A DNA stretch of 64,000 bases from Brucella pseudogrignonensis (GTDB taxonomy: Bacteria > Pseudomonadota > Alphaproteobacteria > Rhizobiales > Rhizobiaceae): NCBI RefSeq assembly GCF_002252525.1, contig NZ_NNRM01000017.1:186001-250000 (forward strand), in the 5' to 3' direction. Of this stretch, positions 1 to 12,466 are shown in pieces (positions within the stretch are counted from its first letter, which is position 1; every line of letters starts with the position of its first letter). The position numbers and the translations under genes are program-made. The notes below the pieces were generated by a model. The model ran no database searches and was not told the DNA's origin. It was given only the letters and a program-made list of their open reading frames with translations.

Positions 1-723
1 ATCACTGGCTGAAAGGTCAATCGGCTCGAAACCGACCTTGCGGGCATGTTCCAGCCGCTCCTTGTTGAAGTCGCCGACCATGACGACCGCAGCACCTAAG
101 ATGCGAGCAGATGCGGCCGCAGCAAGCCCAACAGGACCAGCACCCGCCACATAGACGATTGAGCCTACGCCGACGCCTGCCTTCACCGCCCCGTGGAAAC
201 CGGTGGGCAGAATATCGGACAGCATGGTCAGATCGCGAATTTTCTCAATGGCCTGTTCGCGGTCCGGGAATTTCAGCAGATTGAAGTCGGCATAAGGCAC
301 CATGACATAGCGTGCCTGTCCGCCGATCCAGCCGCCCATATCGACGTAGCCATAAGCGCCGCCAGCGCGTGATGGATTGACGGTAAGGCAAACGCCGGTG
401 TCCTGCGACTTGCAGCAACGGCAGCGCCCGCAGGCGACATTGAACGGTACGGATACGATGTCGCCAACTTCGAGCATTTCGACATCGCTGCCTTTTTCAA
501 TCACTTCGCCGGTGATCTCATGGCCGAGCACAAGGCCGGGCATTGCGGTGGTACGACCACGCACCATGTGCTGGTCTGAGCCGCAAATATTGGTGGTGAT
601 CACTTTCAGGATGACGGCGTGGTCCAGCTTGCGCCCATCGGGAGCGCTCAACACCGGATCATCAATATCTCGAACTTCGACTTTACCCGGGCGCATATAT
701 ACAACGCCTCTATTCCTGCTCAT
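1..723 (-). CDS. fdhA: formaldehyde dehydrogenase, glutathione-independent (C-terminal part beyond window)
   Basis: Zinc- and NAD-dependent medium-chain dehydrogenase that oxidises formaldehyde to formate in the cytoplasm without glutathione. Translating the minus strand from the ATG at 723 gives VVYMRPGKVEVRDIDDPVL near the N terminus, a catalytic-zinc segment with ICGSDQHM and GHEITGEV, a structural-zinc cluster CGRCRCCKSQDTGVC, and the Rossmann glycines VYVAGAGPVGLAA. These are hallmarks of the Pseudomonas putida type FdhA. A strong Shine-Dalgarno (ggaggt, complement of 725-730) precedes the start. Only about 240 residues are present because the gene runs off the left edge. A different zinc alcohol dehydrogenase is possible, but the structural-zinc loop and N terminus favour FdhA. 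Confidence 0.87.
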   Translation of the reverse strand, partial: MSRNRGVVYMRPGKVEVRDIDDPVLSAPDGRKLDHAVILKVITTNICGSDQHMVRGRTTAMPGLVLGHEITGEVIEKGSDVEMLEVGDIVSVPFNVACGRCRCCKSQDTGVCLTVNPSRAGGAYGYVDMGGWIGGQARYVMVPYADFNLLKFPDREQAIEKIRDLTMLSDILPTGFHGAVKAGVGVGSIVYVAGAGPVGLAAAASARILGAAVVMVGDFNKERLEHARKVGFEPIDLSASD

Positions 724-819
724 GTCTACCTCCTCCAGATCGACGTGCGGATCGGTCCCGATCCGCACATAGTGGGCCGGGATGTGCGGGGATATACCCG
801 TGGAAGAAGCGTACAGTGG

Positions 820-1737
820 TTAACGGTCGGAGAGTTGTCCTGTGCGCGACATGTCCGGTTCTCTCATCAGCATGTCAGCGAAAGATTTAAGCGCCTTTGT
901 CTGATAGCGGTCATTATGCGACAGCATCAGAAACTGGCGTTGTGGGAGAGTAAAATCGGCCTTGACGAGTGTGCCTGCTGCAAGATGCGGTGCTGCGACG
1001 AGTTCCGAAATTGCAGTCACGTAGTTGCCGGAAAGTACGGCTGAACAGATTGCCTCATTGGAAGGCAATTCAAGTGCAATGTTAAGACGCGCAGGATTGT
1101 AACCCGCAACCCGCATCGCATCTTCAAACACGCTACGAGTGCCTGACCCATGTTCACGCAATATCCATTGGCCGCTGAACAACGTATCCCATGTGAGTTT
1201 AGCGGCAGTGCACCATTCATGGGCAGGGCCTGTGACAACGATAAGCTCATCCGTTCCAACCTTGCGCATCGAGAGGGCGGGAGCTCGCACAGCGCCTTCC
1301 ACGAGACCGATATCCGCCAGTCCTTCTTGCGTGGCCTGCGTGACACTCTCGGTATTCCCGAGCGTCAGGCGCAAGTCGATCATCGGATGTGTCGCATGAA
1401 ACTGTGCCAGATAAGGCGGTAGCCAGTAACTCGCGATGGTCTGGCTGGCATGGATCGTAAGAATTCCGCGTTTGCCGCCGCCAAGTTCTGAAAGCATACG
1501 CTCGGCCGATTGCGCACGGGCCAGCGTCGCGCGCGCTTCATCCAGAAATATGCGACCATCGCCGGTCAGCTCGATACGCCGACCGATGCGGTTGAAAAGC
1601 ATCGCGCCATAGCGTTCTTCGAGCGTGCGAATGGCCGAACTCACTGCCGATGGCGTGAGATTAAGCGCTTCTGAGGCGCGGGTGAGGTGTTCGCGCTCGG
1701 CCACTTCGATGAAAATACGCAGTTGTTCCAGTGTCAT
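820..1737 (-). CDS. LysR-family transcriptional regulator
   Basis: DNA-binding regulator of 305 residues, the usual LysR length. The winged helix-turn-helix occupies about residues 1-60, with the typical LTRASEALNLTPSAVSSAIR recognition region and LFNRIGRRIELTGDG wing. Residues 90-295 form the periplasmic-binding-protein-like effector domain. It is divergent from the YeiH-type transporter gene at 1841 across a 103-base spacer. That arrangement matches the YeiE/YeiH pairing known in other Proteobacteria, so the transporter is the likely target. A perfect inverted repeat with LysR T-N11-A spacing lies in the spacer (1749-1763). The inducer is not deducible from sequence. Confidence 0.92.
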   Translation of the reverse strand: MTLEQLRIFIEVAEREHLTRASEALNLTPSAVSSAIRTLEERYGAMLFNRIGRRIELTGDGRIFLDEARATLARAQSAERMLSELGGGKRGILTIHASQTIASYWLPPYLAQFHATHPMIDLRLTLGNTESVTQATQEGLADIGLVEGAVRAPALSMRKVGTDELIVVTGPAHEWCTAAKLTWDTLFSGQWILREHGSGTRSVFEDAMRVAGYNPARLNIALELPSNEAICSAVLSGNYVTAISELVAAPHLAAGTLVKADFTLPQRQFLMLSHNDRYQTKALKSFADMLMREPDMSRTGQLSDR

Positions 1738-1748
1738 AGCTTCAATCG

Positions 1749-1763
1749 TTCGATTTTATCGAA
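1749..1763. promoter_or_regulatory. candidate LysR operator between the divergent regulator and transporter genes
   Basis: Perfect inverted repeat TTCGAT-ttt-ATCGAA, containing the T-N11-A core typical of LysR boxes, 12 bases upstream of the regulator start and about 78 upstream of the transporter start. The position suits autorepression and activation of the divergent gene. Binding is inferred. Confidence 0.55.
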
Positions 1764-1840
1764 TGAATTATGCCATATTATGCGATGGAATGAACAGAAG
1801 ATTTAGCGCATCTCATTGGAAAATATTTCTCAAGATTTGA

Positions 1841-2872
1841 ATGCTGATTCCGATGACCACCGCAACTGCCACAAAATTTCAGAACATTCTCCCCGGGCTT
1901 GCACTTAGCCTTGCTGTTTCGGCTGTGGCGATCGGGCTTGAAAAGATTGAGGAGCATTATACCGGGAAAGCTTGGCTAGAAGCGCTGGTGCTGGCGATTC
2001 TTATTGGCACCGCCGTCCGAACCATTTTCCGCCCCGGCAAGCAATTTTCCAAAGGCATCAGCTTTTCCGCGAAACTTCTGCTGGAGATTGCGGTCGTGCT
2101 GCTTGGCGCTTCCATCAGTGCAAGTGCCGTCATTGACGCTGGTCCCGGCCTTATATTTGGCATTGCCTGTGTTGTGGTGATGGCCATTACATTTAGCTAC
2201 GGCATTGGACGATTACTGAAGCTGCCGCATCGCATGGCTGTTCTGGTTGCTTGTGGCAATTCTATCTGCGGTAACTCGGCGATTGCGGCAACGGCTCCCG
2301 TCATTGGTGCAGACAGTGAAGATGTTGCAGCTTCCATCGCATTCACGGCCATTCTGGGTGTCGTCGTTGTGTTGCTTCTGCCGCTGCTGGTACCATTGCT
2401 GGGATTGTCTTTCACGCAATATGGCGTTCTTGCTGGACTGACGGTCTATGCAGTGCCGCAGGTTCTGGCTGCCACCGCTCCAATCGCCACAATCAGCGTG
2501 CAGCTCGGAACATTGGTCAAGCTGGTCCGTGTGCTGATGCTCGGCCCTGTTATTCTGGCGCTTTCCGTGCTGGCTGGTAACAAGGACGCGGAAGTAAAAC
2601 CCGGCTTCCTGCAATTAGTGCCGTGGTTCATCATCGGCTTTCTGGTGATGATGGCACTGCGTTCGCTGCACCTGATCCCCGAAGCCATTCTTCCCGGCAT
2701 TCAGTTTGCGTCCACCGCACTGACGATCATTTCCATGGCGGCACTTGGTCTGGGCGTCGATGTGCGCTCTGTGGCTTCCGCTGGCGGGCGGGTGACACTG
2801 ACAGCTATTCTGTCGCTGCTGGCGCTTGGCGCTATCAGTCTGGGCTTGATCCATATGCTGAACATTGTCTGA
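1841..2872 (+). CDS. YeiH/UPF0324-family putative sulfate exporter, inner membrane
   Basis: Integral membrane protein of 343 residues with about ten hydrophobic segments. The conserved family features CGNSICGNSAIAATAPVIGA (about residues 138-157) and FTAILGVVVVLLLPLL are present. The family is annotated as putative sulfate or sulfonate-related exporter, and the true substrate is unsettled. Starts at 1841 and 1853 are both in frame and neither has a strong ribosome site; 1841 is given because it is the first. The divergent LysR gene is its likely regulator. Confidence 0.86.
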   Translation: MLIPMTTATATKFQNILPGLALSLAVSAVAIGLEKIEEHYTGKAWLEALVLAILIGTAVRTIFRPGKQFSKGISFSAKLLLEIAVVLLGASISASAVIDAGPGLIFGIACVVVMAITFSYGIGRLLKLPHRMAVLVACGNSICGNSAIAATAPVIGADSEDVAASIAFTAILGVVVVLLLPLLVPLLGLSFTQYGVLAGLTVYAVPQVLAATAPIATISVQLGTLVKLVRVLMLGPVILALSVLAGNKDAEVKPGFLQLVPWFIIGFLVMMALRSLHLIPEAILPGIQFASTALTIISMAALGLGVDVRSVASAGGRVTLTAILSLLALGAISLGLIHMLNIV

Positions 2873-2972
2873 CGCCTATTGTCGGACTTCACCAGAATAG
2901 ATTTGCGATTGTCCGGGCTGCGGAAAAATGCTGCGATAAGTCATAGCTGATCAACGACTTGCGAGATTAGAA

Positions 2973-3485
2973 ATGGCAGTATTACCGCTTACCAAAATCC
3001 CAGATCCGTTTTTGCGCGAGGTCTCTCTGCCTGTCGAAACCATCGACGGCGATATTCGCGGTTTTGCGCAGGATATGCTTGATACGATGTATAATTCGGG
3101 TGGTGTCGGCGTTGCCGCAGTTCAGGTGGGAAAGCTCCTGCGTATCACGGCCATTGACGTGAATTACCGGGATGGCGAACGCAAGCCGCTGATTGCGATC
3201 AATCCAGAGATCGTTGCTTCCTCCGACGAACAAAGCAGCTACGATGAAGGTTGCCTTTCGGTCGGGCCTTATCGGGGTTCGGTATCACGTCCAGCGCGTA
3301 TTACTGTCAGCTATACCGATCTTGAGGGCGAGAAACACCAGATCGAAGCTGATGGTATTCTGGCAATATGTTTTCAGCACGAAATCGACCATATGGACGG
3401 TGTGTTGTTTTTCGATCATCTGACCAAAGAGCAGCGTCAGGAAATTCTGGATCAGGTGGCTGCGGAACAAACGTCTGTAGCCTGA
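2973..3485 (+). CDS. def: peptide deformylase (paralogue)
   Basis: Metalloenzyme removing the formyl group from N-terminal formyl-methionine of new proteins. All three deformylase motifs are visible in the 170 residues: motif 1 GVGVAAVQ (44-51), motif 2 EGCLS (92-96, metal ligand Cys94) and motif 3 QHEIDHMDG (135-143, metal ligands His136 and His140, catalytic Glu137). Motif 1 has valine where the housekeeping enzyme usually has leucine or isoleucine. The gene stands alone, not paired with fmt, so it is likely a secondary copy. It converges on rpsA and shares a bidirectional terminator with it. Confidence 0.9.
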   Translation: MAVLPLTKIPDPFLREVSLPVETIDGDIRGFAQDMLDTMYNSGGVGVAAVQVGKLLRITAIDVNYRDGERKPLIAINPEIVASSDEQSSYDEGCLSVGPYRGSVSRPARITVSYTDLEGEKHQIEADGILAICFQHEIDHMDGVLFFDHLTKEQRQEILDQVAAEQTSVA

Positions 3486-3545
3486 TGTCTATGGAAAATG
3501 CAGATCGGCGCATTTCCAATGCTTGTCCGCGATCAGGATAAAGAA

Positions 3546-3572
3546 AAAGCCCGCCATTTGGCGGGCTTTCTC
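3546..3572. terminator. bidirectional rho-independent terminator between def and rpsA
   Basis: Perfect 10-base arms aaagcccgcc / ggcgggcttt around the loop attt, with A-rich and T-rich flanks, placed between the convergent ends of def and rpsA. The same arms recur in the argG terminator at 56640. Confidence 0.9.
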
Positions 3573-3597
3573 ATGTTCAGTCGAAGGGACGGAAAAC

Positions 3598-5298
3598 TTA
3601 GTTGTTTTCCGACTTCTTCATTGCTGCAGCAAGAATATCGCCGAGCGAAGCGCCTGAGTCGGACGAACCGTACTGAGCAACTGCTTCTTTTTCTTCAGCG
3701 ATTTCGAGCGCCTTGATCGAGACCTGCAGCTTGCGGGTCTTCTTGTCGAAAGCGATGACGCGAGCGTCAACCTTCTGACCAACCGTGAAGCGTTCTGGGC
3801 GCTGTTCGTCACGATCACGCGACAGATCCGAGCGCTTGATGAAGCTTTCGAGGTCGTGATCGACCAGGCGAACTTCAAGACCGCCATCGGTAACAGCGGT
3901 TACTTCACAGGTTACAACGGCGTTCTTGCGCAGATCACCCGAAGCTGCTGCTTCACCGACCTTGTCGCCGGAAAGCTGCTTGATGCCGAGCGAGATGCGT
4001 TCCTTCTCAACGTCAACGTCGAGAACGACAGCCTTAACGACTTCACCCTTGTTGTACTCTTCGATGACCTGTTCGCCTGGACGGTTCCAGTCGAGGTCGG
4101 AGAGGTGAACCATGCCGTCGACGTCGCCGTCGAGACCAATGAACAGGCCGAATTCGGTCTTGTTCTTAACTTCACCTTCAACGATCGTGCCCTGAGGGTA
4201 CTTCTGAGCGAAGGTCGTCCATGGGTTGTCGAGGGTCTGCTTGAGACCGAGGGAGATACGGCGCTTGACCGGATCAACTTCGAGCACAACAACTTCGACT
4301 TCCTGAGTGGTCGACAGGATCTTGCCTGGATGCACGTTCTTCTTGGTCCACGACATTTCCGAAACGTGGATCAGACCTTCGATGCCTGGCTCGATTTCGA
4401 CGAATGCACCGTAGTCGGTGATGTTCGTGACAGTACCGGTGATCTTTTTGCCGATCGGGTACTTCGCGCCGATGCCATCCCAAGGATCGTTCTCGAGCTG
4501 CTTCATGCCGAGCGAGATACGATGGGTATCCTGGTTGATACGGATGATCTGCACCTTAACGGTCTGGCCGATGGTGAGGATTTCCGATGGATGGTTGACG
4601 CGGCGCCATGCCATGTCGGTAACGTGCAGGAGGCCGTCGATGCCGCCGAGGTCAACGAACGCACCGTAATCGGTGATGTTCTTGACAACGCCTTCAACAA
4701 CCTGACCTTCTTCAAGGTTCTGAACGATTTCCGAACGCTGTTCCGCACGGCTTTCTTCAAGAACGGTACGACGCGAGACAACGATGTTGCCGCGACGCTT
4801 GTCCATCTTGAGGATTTCGAAAGGCTGTGGGACGTGCATAAGCGGGGTAACGTCGCGGATCGGACGAATGTCGACCTGCGAACGTGGAAGGAATGCAACT
4901 GCACCGTCCAGATCGACGGTGAAGCCACCCTTGACCTGGTTGAAGATGACGCCGTCGACGCGCTCGCCATTGGCGAACTTCTGCTCGAGCTTGCCCCAGC
5001 TTTCTTCACGACGTGCTTTTTCGCGCGACAGAACAGCTTCGCCGAGTGCGTTTTCGATGCGCTCAACGTAAACTTCAACTTCGTCGCCCGGCTTCATCGA
5101 GCCGTCTTTGCCCTTCGCGCCGAATTCCTTCAGCGGTACGCGACCTTCGACCTTGAGGCCAGCATCGATGATTGCCATGTCTTTTTCGATGGCAACGATG
5201 CGACCCTTTACAACATAACCTTCTGCAAGGTCATTGTTGGCAAAGGATTCGGCCAGCAGCGACTCGAAGTCTGCGAGGGAGGGATTGAATTCAGACAT
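3598..5298 (-). CDS. rpsA: 30S ribosomal protein S1
   Basis: RNA-binding ribosomal protein that brings mRNA to the 30S subunit. The 566 residues carry six S1 (OB-fold) repeats, beginning at about residues 28, 113, 200, 285, 372 and 460; repeats 3 and 4 contain the classic NITDYGAFVDL and NITDYGAFVEI signatures. The start at 5298 is preceded by a good Shine-Dalgarno (caggagt). The gene follows aroA and cmk on the same strand, separated from cmk by 220 bases that probably hold its own promoter and leader. Codon use is strongly biased, which opens a long antisense frame with no independent support. Confidence 0.98.
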   Translation of the reverse strand: MSEFNPSLADFESLLAESFANNDLAEGYVVKGRIVAIEKDMAIIDAGLKVEGRVPLKEFGAKGKDGSMKPGDEVEVYVERIENALGEAVLSREKARREESWGKLEQKFANGERVDGVIFNQVKGGFTVDLDGAVAFLPRSQVDIRPIRDVTPLMHVPQPFEILKMDKRRGNIVVSRRTVLEESRAEQRSEIVQNLEEGQVVEGVVKNITDYGAFVDLGGIDGLLHVTDMAWRRVNHPSEILTIGQTVKVQIIRINQDTHRISLGMKQLENDPWDGIGAKYPIGKKITGTVTNITDYGAFVEIEPGIEGLIHVSEMSWTKKNVHPGKILSTTQEVEVVVLEVDPVKRRISLGLKQTLDNPWTTFAQKYPQGTIVEGEVKNKTEFGLFIGLDGDVDGMVHLSDLDWNRPGEQVIEEYNKGEVVKAVVLDVDVEKERISLGIKQLSGDKVGEAAASGDLRKNAVVTCEVTAVTDGGLEVRLVDHDLESFIKRSDLSRDRDEQRPERFTVGQKVDARVIAFDKKTRKLQVSIKALEIAEEKEAVAQYGSSDSGASLGDILAAAMKKSENN

Positions 5299-5518
5299 AA
5301 ATACTCCTGATGCATCCGGTATGAAACAACATCGGATGCGGCGCCGGGGGTTAGAGTTGCGTTAGGCCTGTCCTTCAGCTCCGTCTCTTTGAGACAACCG
5401 GCGCATGGAACGCGAAGTCAGGTTATAAATATGGGTGAGACCTATATAGGAACAAACCCGGAATTATCCAGCATTTCCAAGGCCTATCTTATCAGAAAGT
5501 CGTTAAACTGTCCCGATA

Positions 5519-7527
<2,009 letters not shown>

Positions 7528-7608
7528 TCATTTTGGCGTTATTCACGCTGGATTAATCAAAGCGGCAGCTTCCTAGCACATGAACGGGGCGGGGTCATCC
7601 GCGAATAC

Positions 7609-7635
7609 GTCTTTAAAGAGAGCTCTCTTTAAGAC
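7609..7635. promoter_or_regulatory. long palindrome upstream of aroA
   Basis: Contains the perfect 20-base palindrome ttaaagagagctctctttaa (7613-7632). With one bulged T the symmetry extends outward to gtctt...aagac over 27 bases. Having no spacer, it suits a dimeric protein site better than an RNA hairpin. It lies about 100 bases upstream of the aroA start. The binding factor is unknown. Confidence 0.5.
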
Positions 7636-7703
7636 TATCGGGGCTGCAACGAGTCTTTAGCTTTGACAAAAGCTGCAAATTGCGTTTATGCACCGAACAA
7701 CAC

Positions 7704-7721
7704 CGTAAGGCGCGCCTTACG
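7704..7721. promoter_or_regulatory. perfect 18-base palindrome in the aroA/FYDLN spacer
   Basis: cgtaaggcgcgccttacg is fully self-complementary and lies about 70 bases from the preceding palindrome. Operator function is inferred from symmetry and position only. Confidence 0.45.
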
Positions 7722-7909
7722 CCTTCTCTCGACCGTTTACGGTTATTGAGTATGATGGCGAGCAACATGTATGTAGTCATGGCAGGCGCGGTTGAATGAA
7801 TTTGTGTCCCCGGGTGAACAAGTGGCGGAAATGCTGCAAGTGCTACGGGGGAAACATCAGGCGTGGAGTGCCACAGGCACGACAGGGATAAAAACTCACG
7901 AGGCTAAAC

Positions 7910-8296
7910 GTGGCAAAAACTGAACTTGGTACCAAGCGCATTGACCCGGAAACGGGCAAGAAGTTTTACGACCTCAATCGTGATCCGATTGTTTCGCCTT
8001 ACACCGGTATTTCCTACCCGCGTTCGTATTTCGAAGCGACCGTAGCAGAAAGCCGTGCGGTCGAAGAGGAAACCGAAGAGGAAGAACTGGATACGGCACT
8101 CGAAAAGCCGGAATTCGTTTCCCTTGAGGACGCGGACGACGAATCGAAGGGTGGCGAAGATCTTCCGGATATCGACGACGATGTCGATCTGGGCGACGAC
8201 GATGAAGACACCTTCCTCGAAGAAGAGGAAGATGAAGACGACGACATGTCGGGCATTCTCGGCGGCGGGGTCGGTGGTGAAGACGAAGAAGGCTGA
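7910..8296 (+). CDS. TIGR02300-family (FYDLN acid domain) protein
   Basis: Conserved alphaproteobacterial protein of unknown function, 128 residues. The N-terminal block LGTKRIDPETGKKFYDLN (about residues 5-22) and IVSPYTG match the family's FYDLN signature. The remainder is strongly acidic, with long runs of Glu and Asp from about residue 50, and ends in a glycine-rich tail. GTG start at 7910 with gagg nine bases upstream. Many relatives have a cysteine before PETGKKF; here it is Asp, so a metal-ribbon role is unlikely for this copy. A hairpin at 8321-8343 follows the stop. The position just upstream of tRNA-Ala has no evident functional meaning. Confidence 0.88.
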   Translation: MAKTELGTKRIDPETGKKFYDLNRDPIVSPYTGISYPRSYFEATVAESRAVEEETEEEELDTALEKPEFVSLEDADDESKGGEDLPDIDDDVDLGDDDEDTFLEEEEDEDDDMSGILGGGVGGEDEEG

Positions 8297-8320
8297 TCGT
8301 CTTCTTCCAAGCTTTTTTGC

Positions 8321-8343
8321 AGGGCGGTCCAGTGGGCCGCCCT
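8321..8343 (+). terminator. hairpin after the FYDLN-domain gene
   Basis: Ten-base arms agggcggtcc / gggccgccct (one G-T pair) around the loop agt, 25 bases after the stop codon. There is no T-run 3' of it, so termination efficiency is uncertain. Confidence 0.4.
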
Positions 8344-8532
8344 TATGCATTTAGGCGGGTTAACGGCAATGTTCCGTTCCAGATTGCGGGGCGAATCTGC
8401 ACAACCGGCAAATTAATTTGCCCGATACGAAAAGAGTTGCGATTTAGCTCTTGATCTTCTGTAACGAGCCATTTAATAAGCCGCCACACCGGACAGAAAT
8501 TCCTGTCTGGCCCACCTCGAAAGAGGTCTGAT

Positions 8533-8608
<76 letters not shown>

Positions 8609-8749
8609 AATTTTCCAAATCATTTATATCGAGATTTACGATAGAGCATTGTACACGACCGAATGGTCGCAGGGGTTGTAACGCATCTCGACTTTTCCCC
8701 AAAAGTTGCTACTGACATATCAATGAAGTAAAACTCTGCGATACGTTGA

Positions 8750-9874
8750 ATGAAAAGACTTTCTGATTTCGACGGTATGCGATTTTTATTGTGTATCGGA
8801 ATCGCGCTCTTTCATTATTCTTTTCGGATTTCCGTAAAGAACGACGCTATCCAAAATGTTATATTAACATTTGCTTATTTTACGGATATCTTTTTCATTG
8901 TATCCGGTCTTTTCCTCGGGCGGCGTCGCAATTATGTTTGGGGTGCTCGCCACTATGCAGGCTTTGTAGGAAGGCGCTTGGCGCGCATCTATCCGCTTCA
9001 TGCCGTGGTGTTTTCCTGCTTCGCTCTCATATCCGTTCTGACCGCCTGGGGCATGTTGCACCCCTCTACACAGCCGAACATGAGCTGGTGGACCGGGTTT
9101 GCGCAATTGCTGCTGATTCACAATTGGGGGATGGGGCAGACCTTCTCCTATAATTATGTCAGTTGGTCGCTCAGCGCGCTTTTCATGATGTATTTGTGCT
9201 TCCCCTTGTTTGATCTTCTATGCAAGCGGCTGGGAGGCTGGCTTCTCGTTATTATTGTCGCTGCAATCATTGGCGGTGATTATCTGGCGCGATTACTTGG
9301 CGCATCATCGCTCACCCGAATCCAGTTTGCCGATGTTGGTGTGTTCCGTGCTCTGCCGTCATTCCTTTTCGGTATGTGGCTTGCGAGACGCGAGCAGAGC
9401 GCTTTGCCAAAGTGGCTTATCAAGATCGCGCTTGCAGCCTGCATGATCGTGTTTCTGTTCTATCACCCGTCGGGTAGTGATACTGATACTGCAACGCTGG
9501 AAGGGCCAAAACGGCTCCTCTTCCTCTACTTCTGCATGTACATGCTTTATGCCGCCAGTACACAGCAACTCTATACGCCGTTGCGATGGAGCGGCTTTGT
9601 CCAGCTCGCCCGCTACAGCTTTGGAATCTTCATTCTGCATCCGCTGATCGGACTTTTTTTCTTCAATGCACTGCCTAAAAGCTGGGGGCAGAATACGCTC
9701 GAAGCAGTTCTGCTGATAGGTGCAGGCGTTCTGGTAAGCATCGGGGCAGCCATCGTCGCTTATCATTTTTTCGAAAACCCGGTTAATCGCTGGCTGGTGG
9801 CAAAGATTAATGCTTGGGAGAACCGGACGCCTGATATCGTTGTGGAAACGGCTTCTCCCACACAGTCAGCCTGA
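8750..9874 (+). CDS. acyltransferase 3 family membrane protein
   Basis: Integral membrane O-acyltransferase of the OafA/NodX type, 374 residues with about ten hydrophobic segments. The N terminus RLSDFDGMRFLL followed by ALFHYSF carries the family's arginine and catalytic-type histidine in the first membrane helix, and FVGRRLARIYPLH is the characteristic loop. Such proteins acetylate or acylate surface polysaccharides; the acceptor here is unknown and no glycan cluster adjoins it. The first 150 bases are lower in GC than the flanks, and the gene lies directly after tRNA-Ala, which would be compatible with acquisition. There is no integrase nearby. Confidence 0.9.
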   Translation: MKRLSDFDGMRFLLCIGIALFHYSFRISVKNDAIQNVILTFAYFTDIFFIVSGLFLGRRRNYVWGARHYAGFVGRRLARIYPLHAVVFSCFALISVLTAWGMLHPSTQPNMSWWTGFAQLLLIHNWGMGQTFSYNYVSWSLSALFMMYLCFPLFDLLCKRLGGWLLVIIVAAIIGGDYLARLLGASSLTRIQFADVGVFRALPSFLFGMWLARREQSALPKWLIKIALAACMIVFLFYHPSGSDTDTATLEGPKRLLFLYFCMYMLYAASTQQLYTPLRWSGFVQLARYSFGIFILHPLIGLFFFNALPKSWGQNTLEAVLLIGAGVLVSIGAAIVAYHFFENPVNRWLVAKINAWENRTPDIVVETASPTQSA

Positions 9875-10329
9875 CAGAACGCCAACCCCAGATAGCGTTA
9901 ATTTAGAGCGCATCCCGAAAAGTGCGAAGCGGTTTTCGAAGGAAGATGTGCGTAAAAAAAATGTATAGAGCATTTCCAATGACCCAATCAAAACAGGAAA
10001 TGCTCCAAATGGGCGAAGAACTGCTGTTCGATACCCTAATTGAACTGCTTTTCAGAAGTTTCATTATTATCAGTCATCGTTGACTCGGTATTTGTCGGCA
10101 ACCTAAAACGATGCACCTGCAATATGAATTTCATTATAAGTTATTGATCGGGTGGCAAAACTGCCGATTTTTTCAGAAAATAGTGGGACAAGTAAGCAAA
10201 GCTCAATCTGAGTGCTGCCGCCTTTCCTTCATTAAAACCCGTGGACGTTTCGTCAACACTCCCATAGAAATTTGCCCACACATTGATGACTTGCGCTGCA
10301 AGTGATCGAGCATGATTCTGGGAGGAATG
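9875..10329. other. 455-base spacer upstream of the leucine catabolic cluster
   Basis: Contains dispersed repeat copy A (9905-10006) and otherwise no supported gene. The ribosome site for the acetoacetate-CoA ligase (GGAGG, 10321-10325) lies at its right end. No clear regulator site was recognised. Confidence 0.6.
9905..10006 (+). repeat. dispersed palindromic repeat, copy A
   Basis: Left part reads agagcgcatcccgaaaagtg then cgaagcggttttcg, the core seen in copies D and G. Right part is an inverted repeat gagcatttcc (9968-9977) / ggaaatgctc (9996-10005). Copy G read on its minus strand matches the left part closely. Intergenic and non-coding. Confidence 0.75.
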
Positions 10330-12309
<1,980 letters not shown>

Positions 12310-12420
12310 TGCGGAACATGCCGCGAAAGAAAATTTCGTAATAGGGTAATAAATAGCCACAGAACGCCGCGCAAAGCCATTGCCTATTCGTCCGCCACGG
12401 GACACTCTGACCGGAACATA

Positions 12421-12438
12421 GCTGTTTTCAAAAACAGC
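12421..12438. promoter_or_regulatory. inverted repeat upstream of isovaleryl-CoA dehydrogenase
   Basis: gctgtttt-ca-aaaacagc, perfect 8-base arms, 28 bases before the start codon at 12467. It is a possible operator for the catabolic operon, but no MerR- or TetR-type regulator of leucine catabolism is encoded in the window. Confidence 0.4.
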
Positions 12439-12466
12439 AGCCGGGCAGAACTTGTGGAGGACGAGT

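Noticed and set aside
3856-5310. 484-residue plus-strand open frame opposite rpsA
   Set aside because: Entirely antisense to a gene with strongly biased codon use; no ribosome site and no recognisable protein features. The rpsA reading is unambiguous.
8014-8310. Ser-rich minus-strand frame opposite the acidic FYDLN gene
   Set aside because: The poly-Ser translation is simply the complement of Glu/Asp codons.
10111-10305. 64-residue frame in the spacer before acetoacetate-CoA ligase
   Set aside because: No ribosome site and no recognisable sequence; lies in repeat-bearing spacer.
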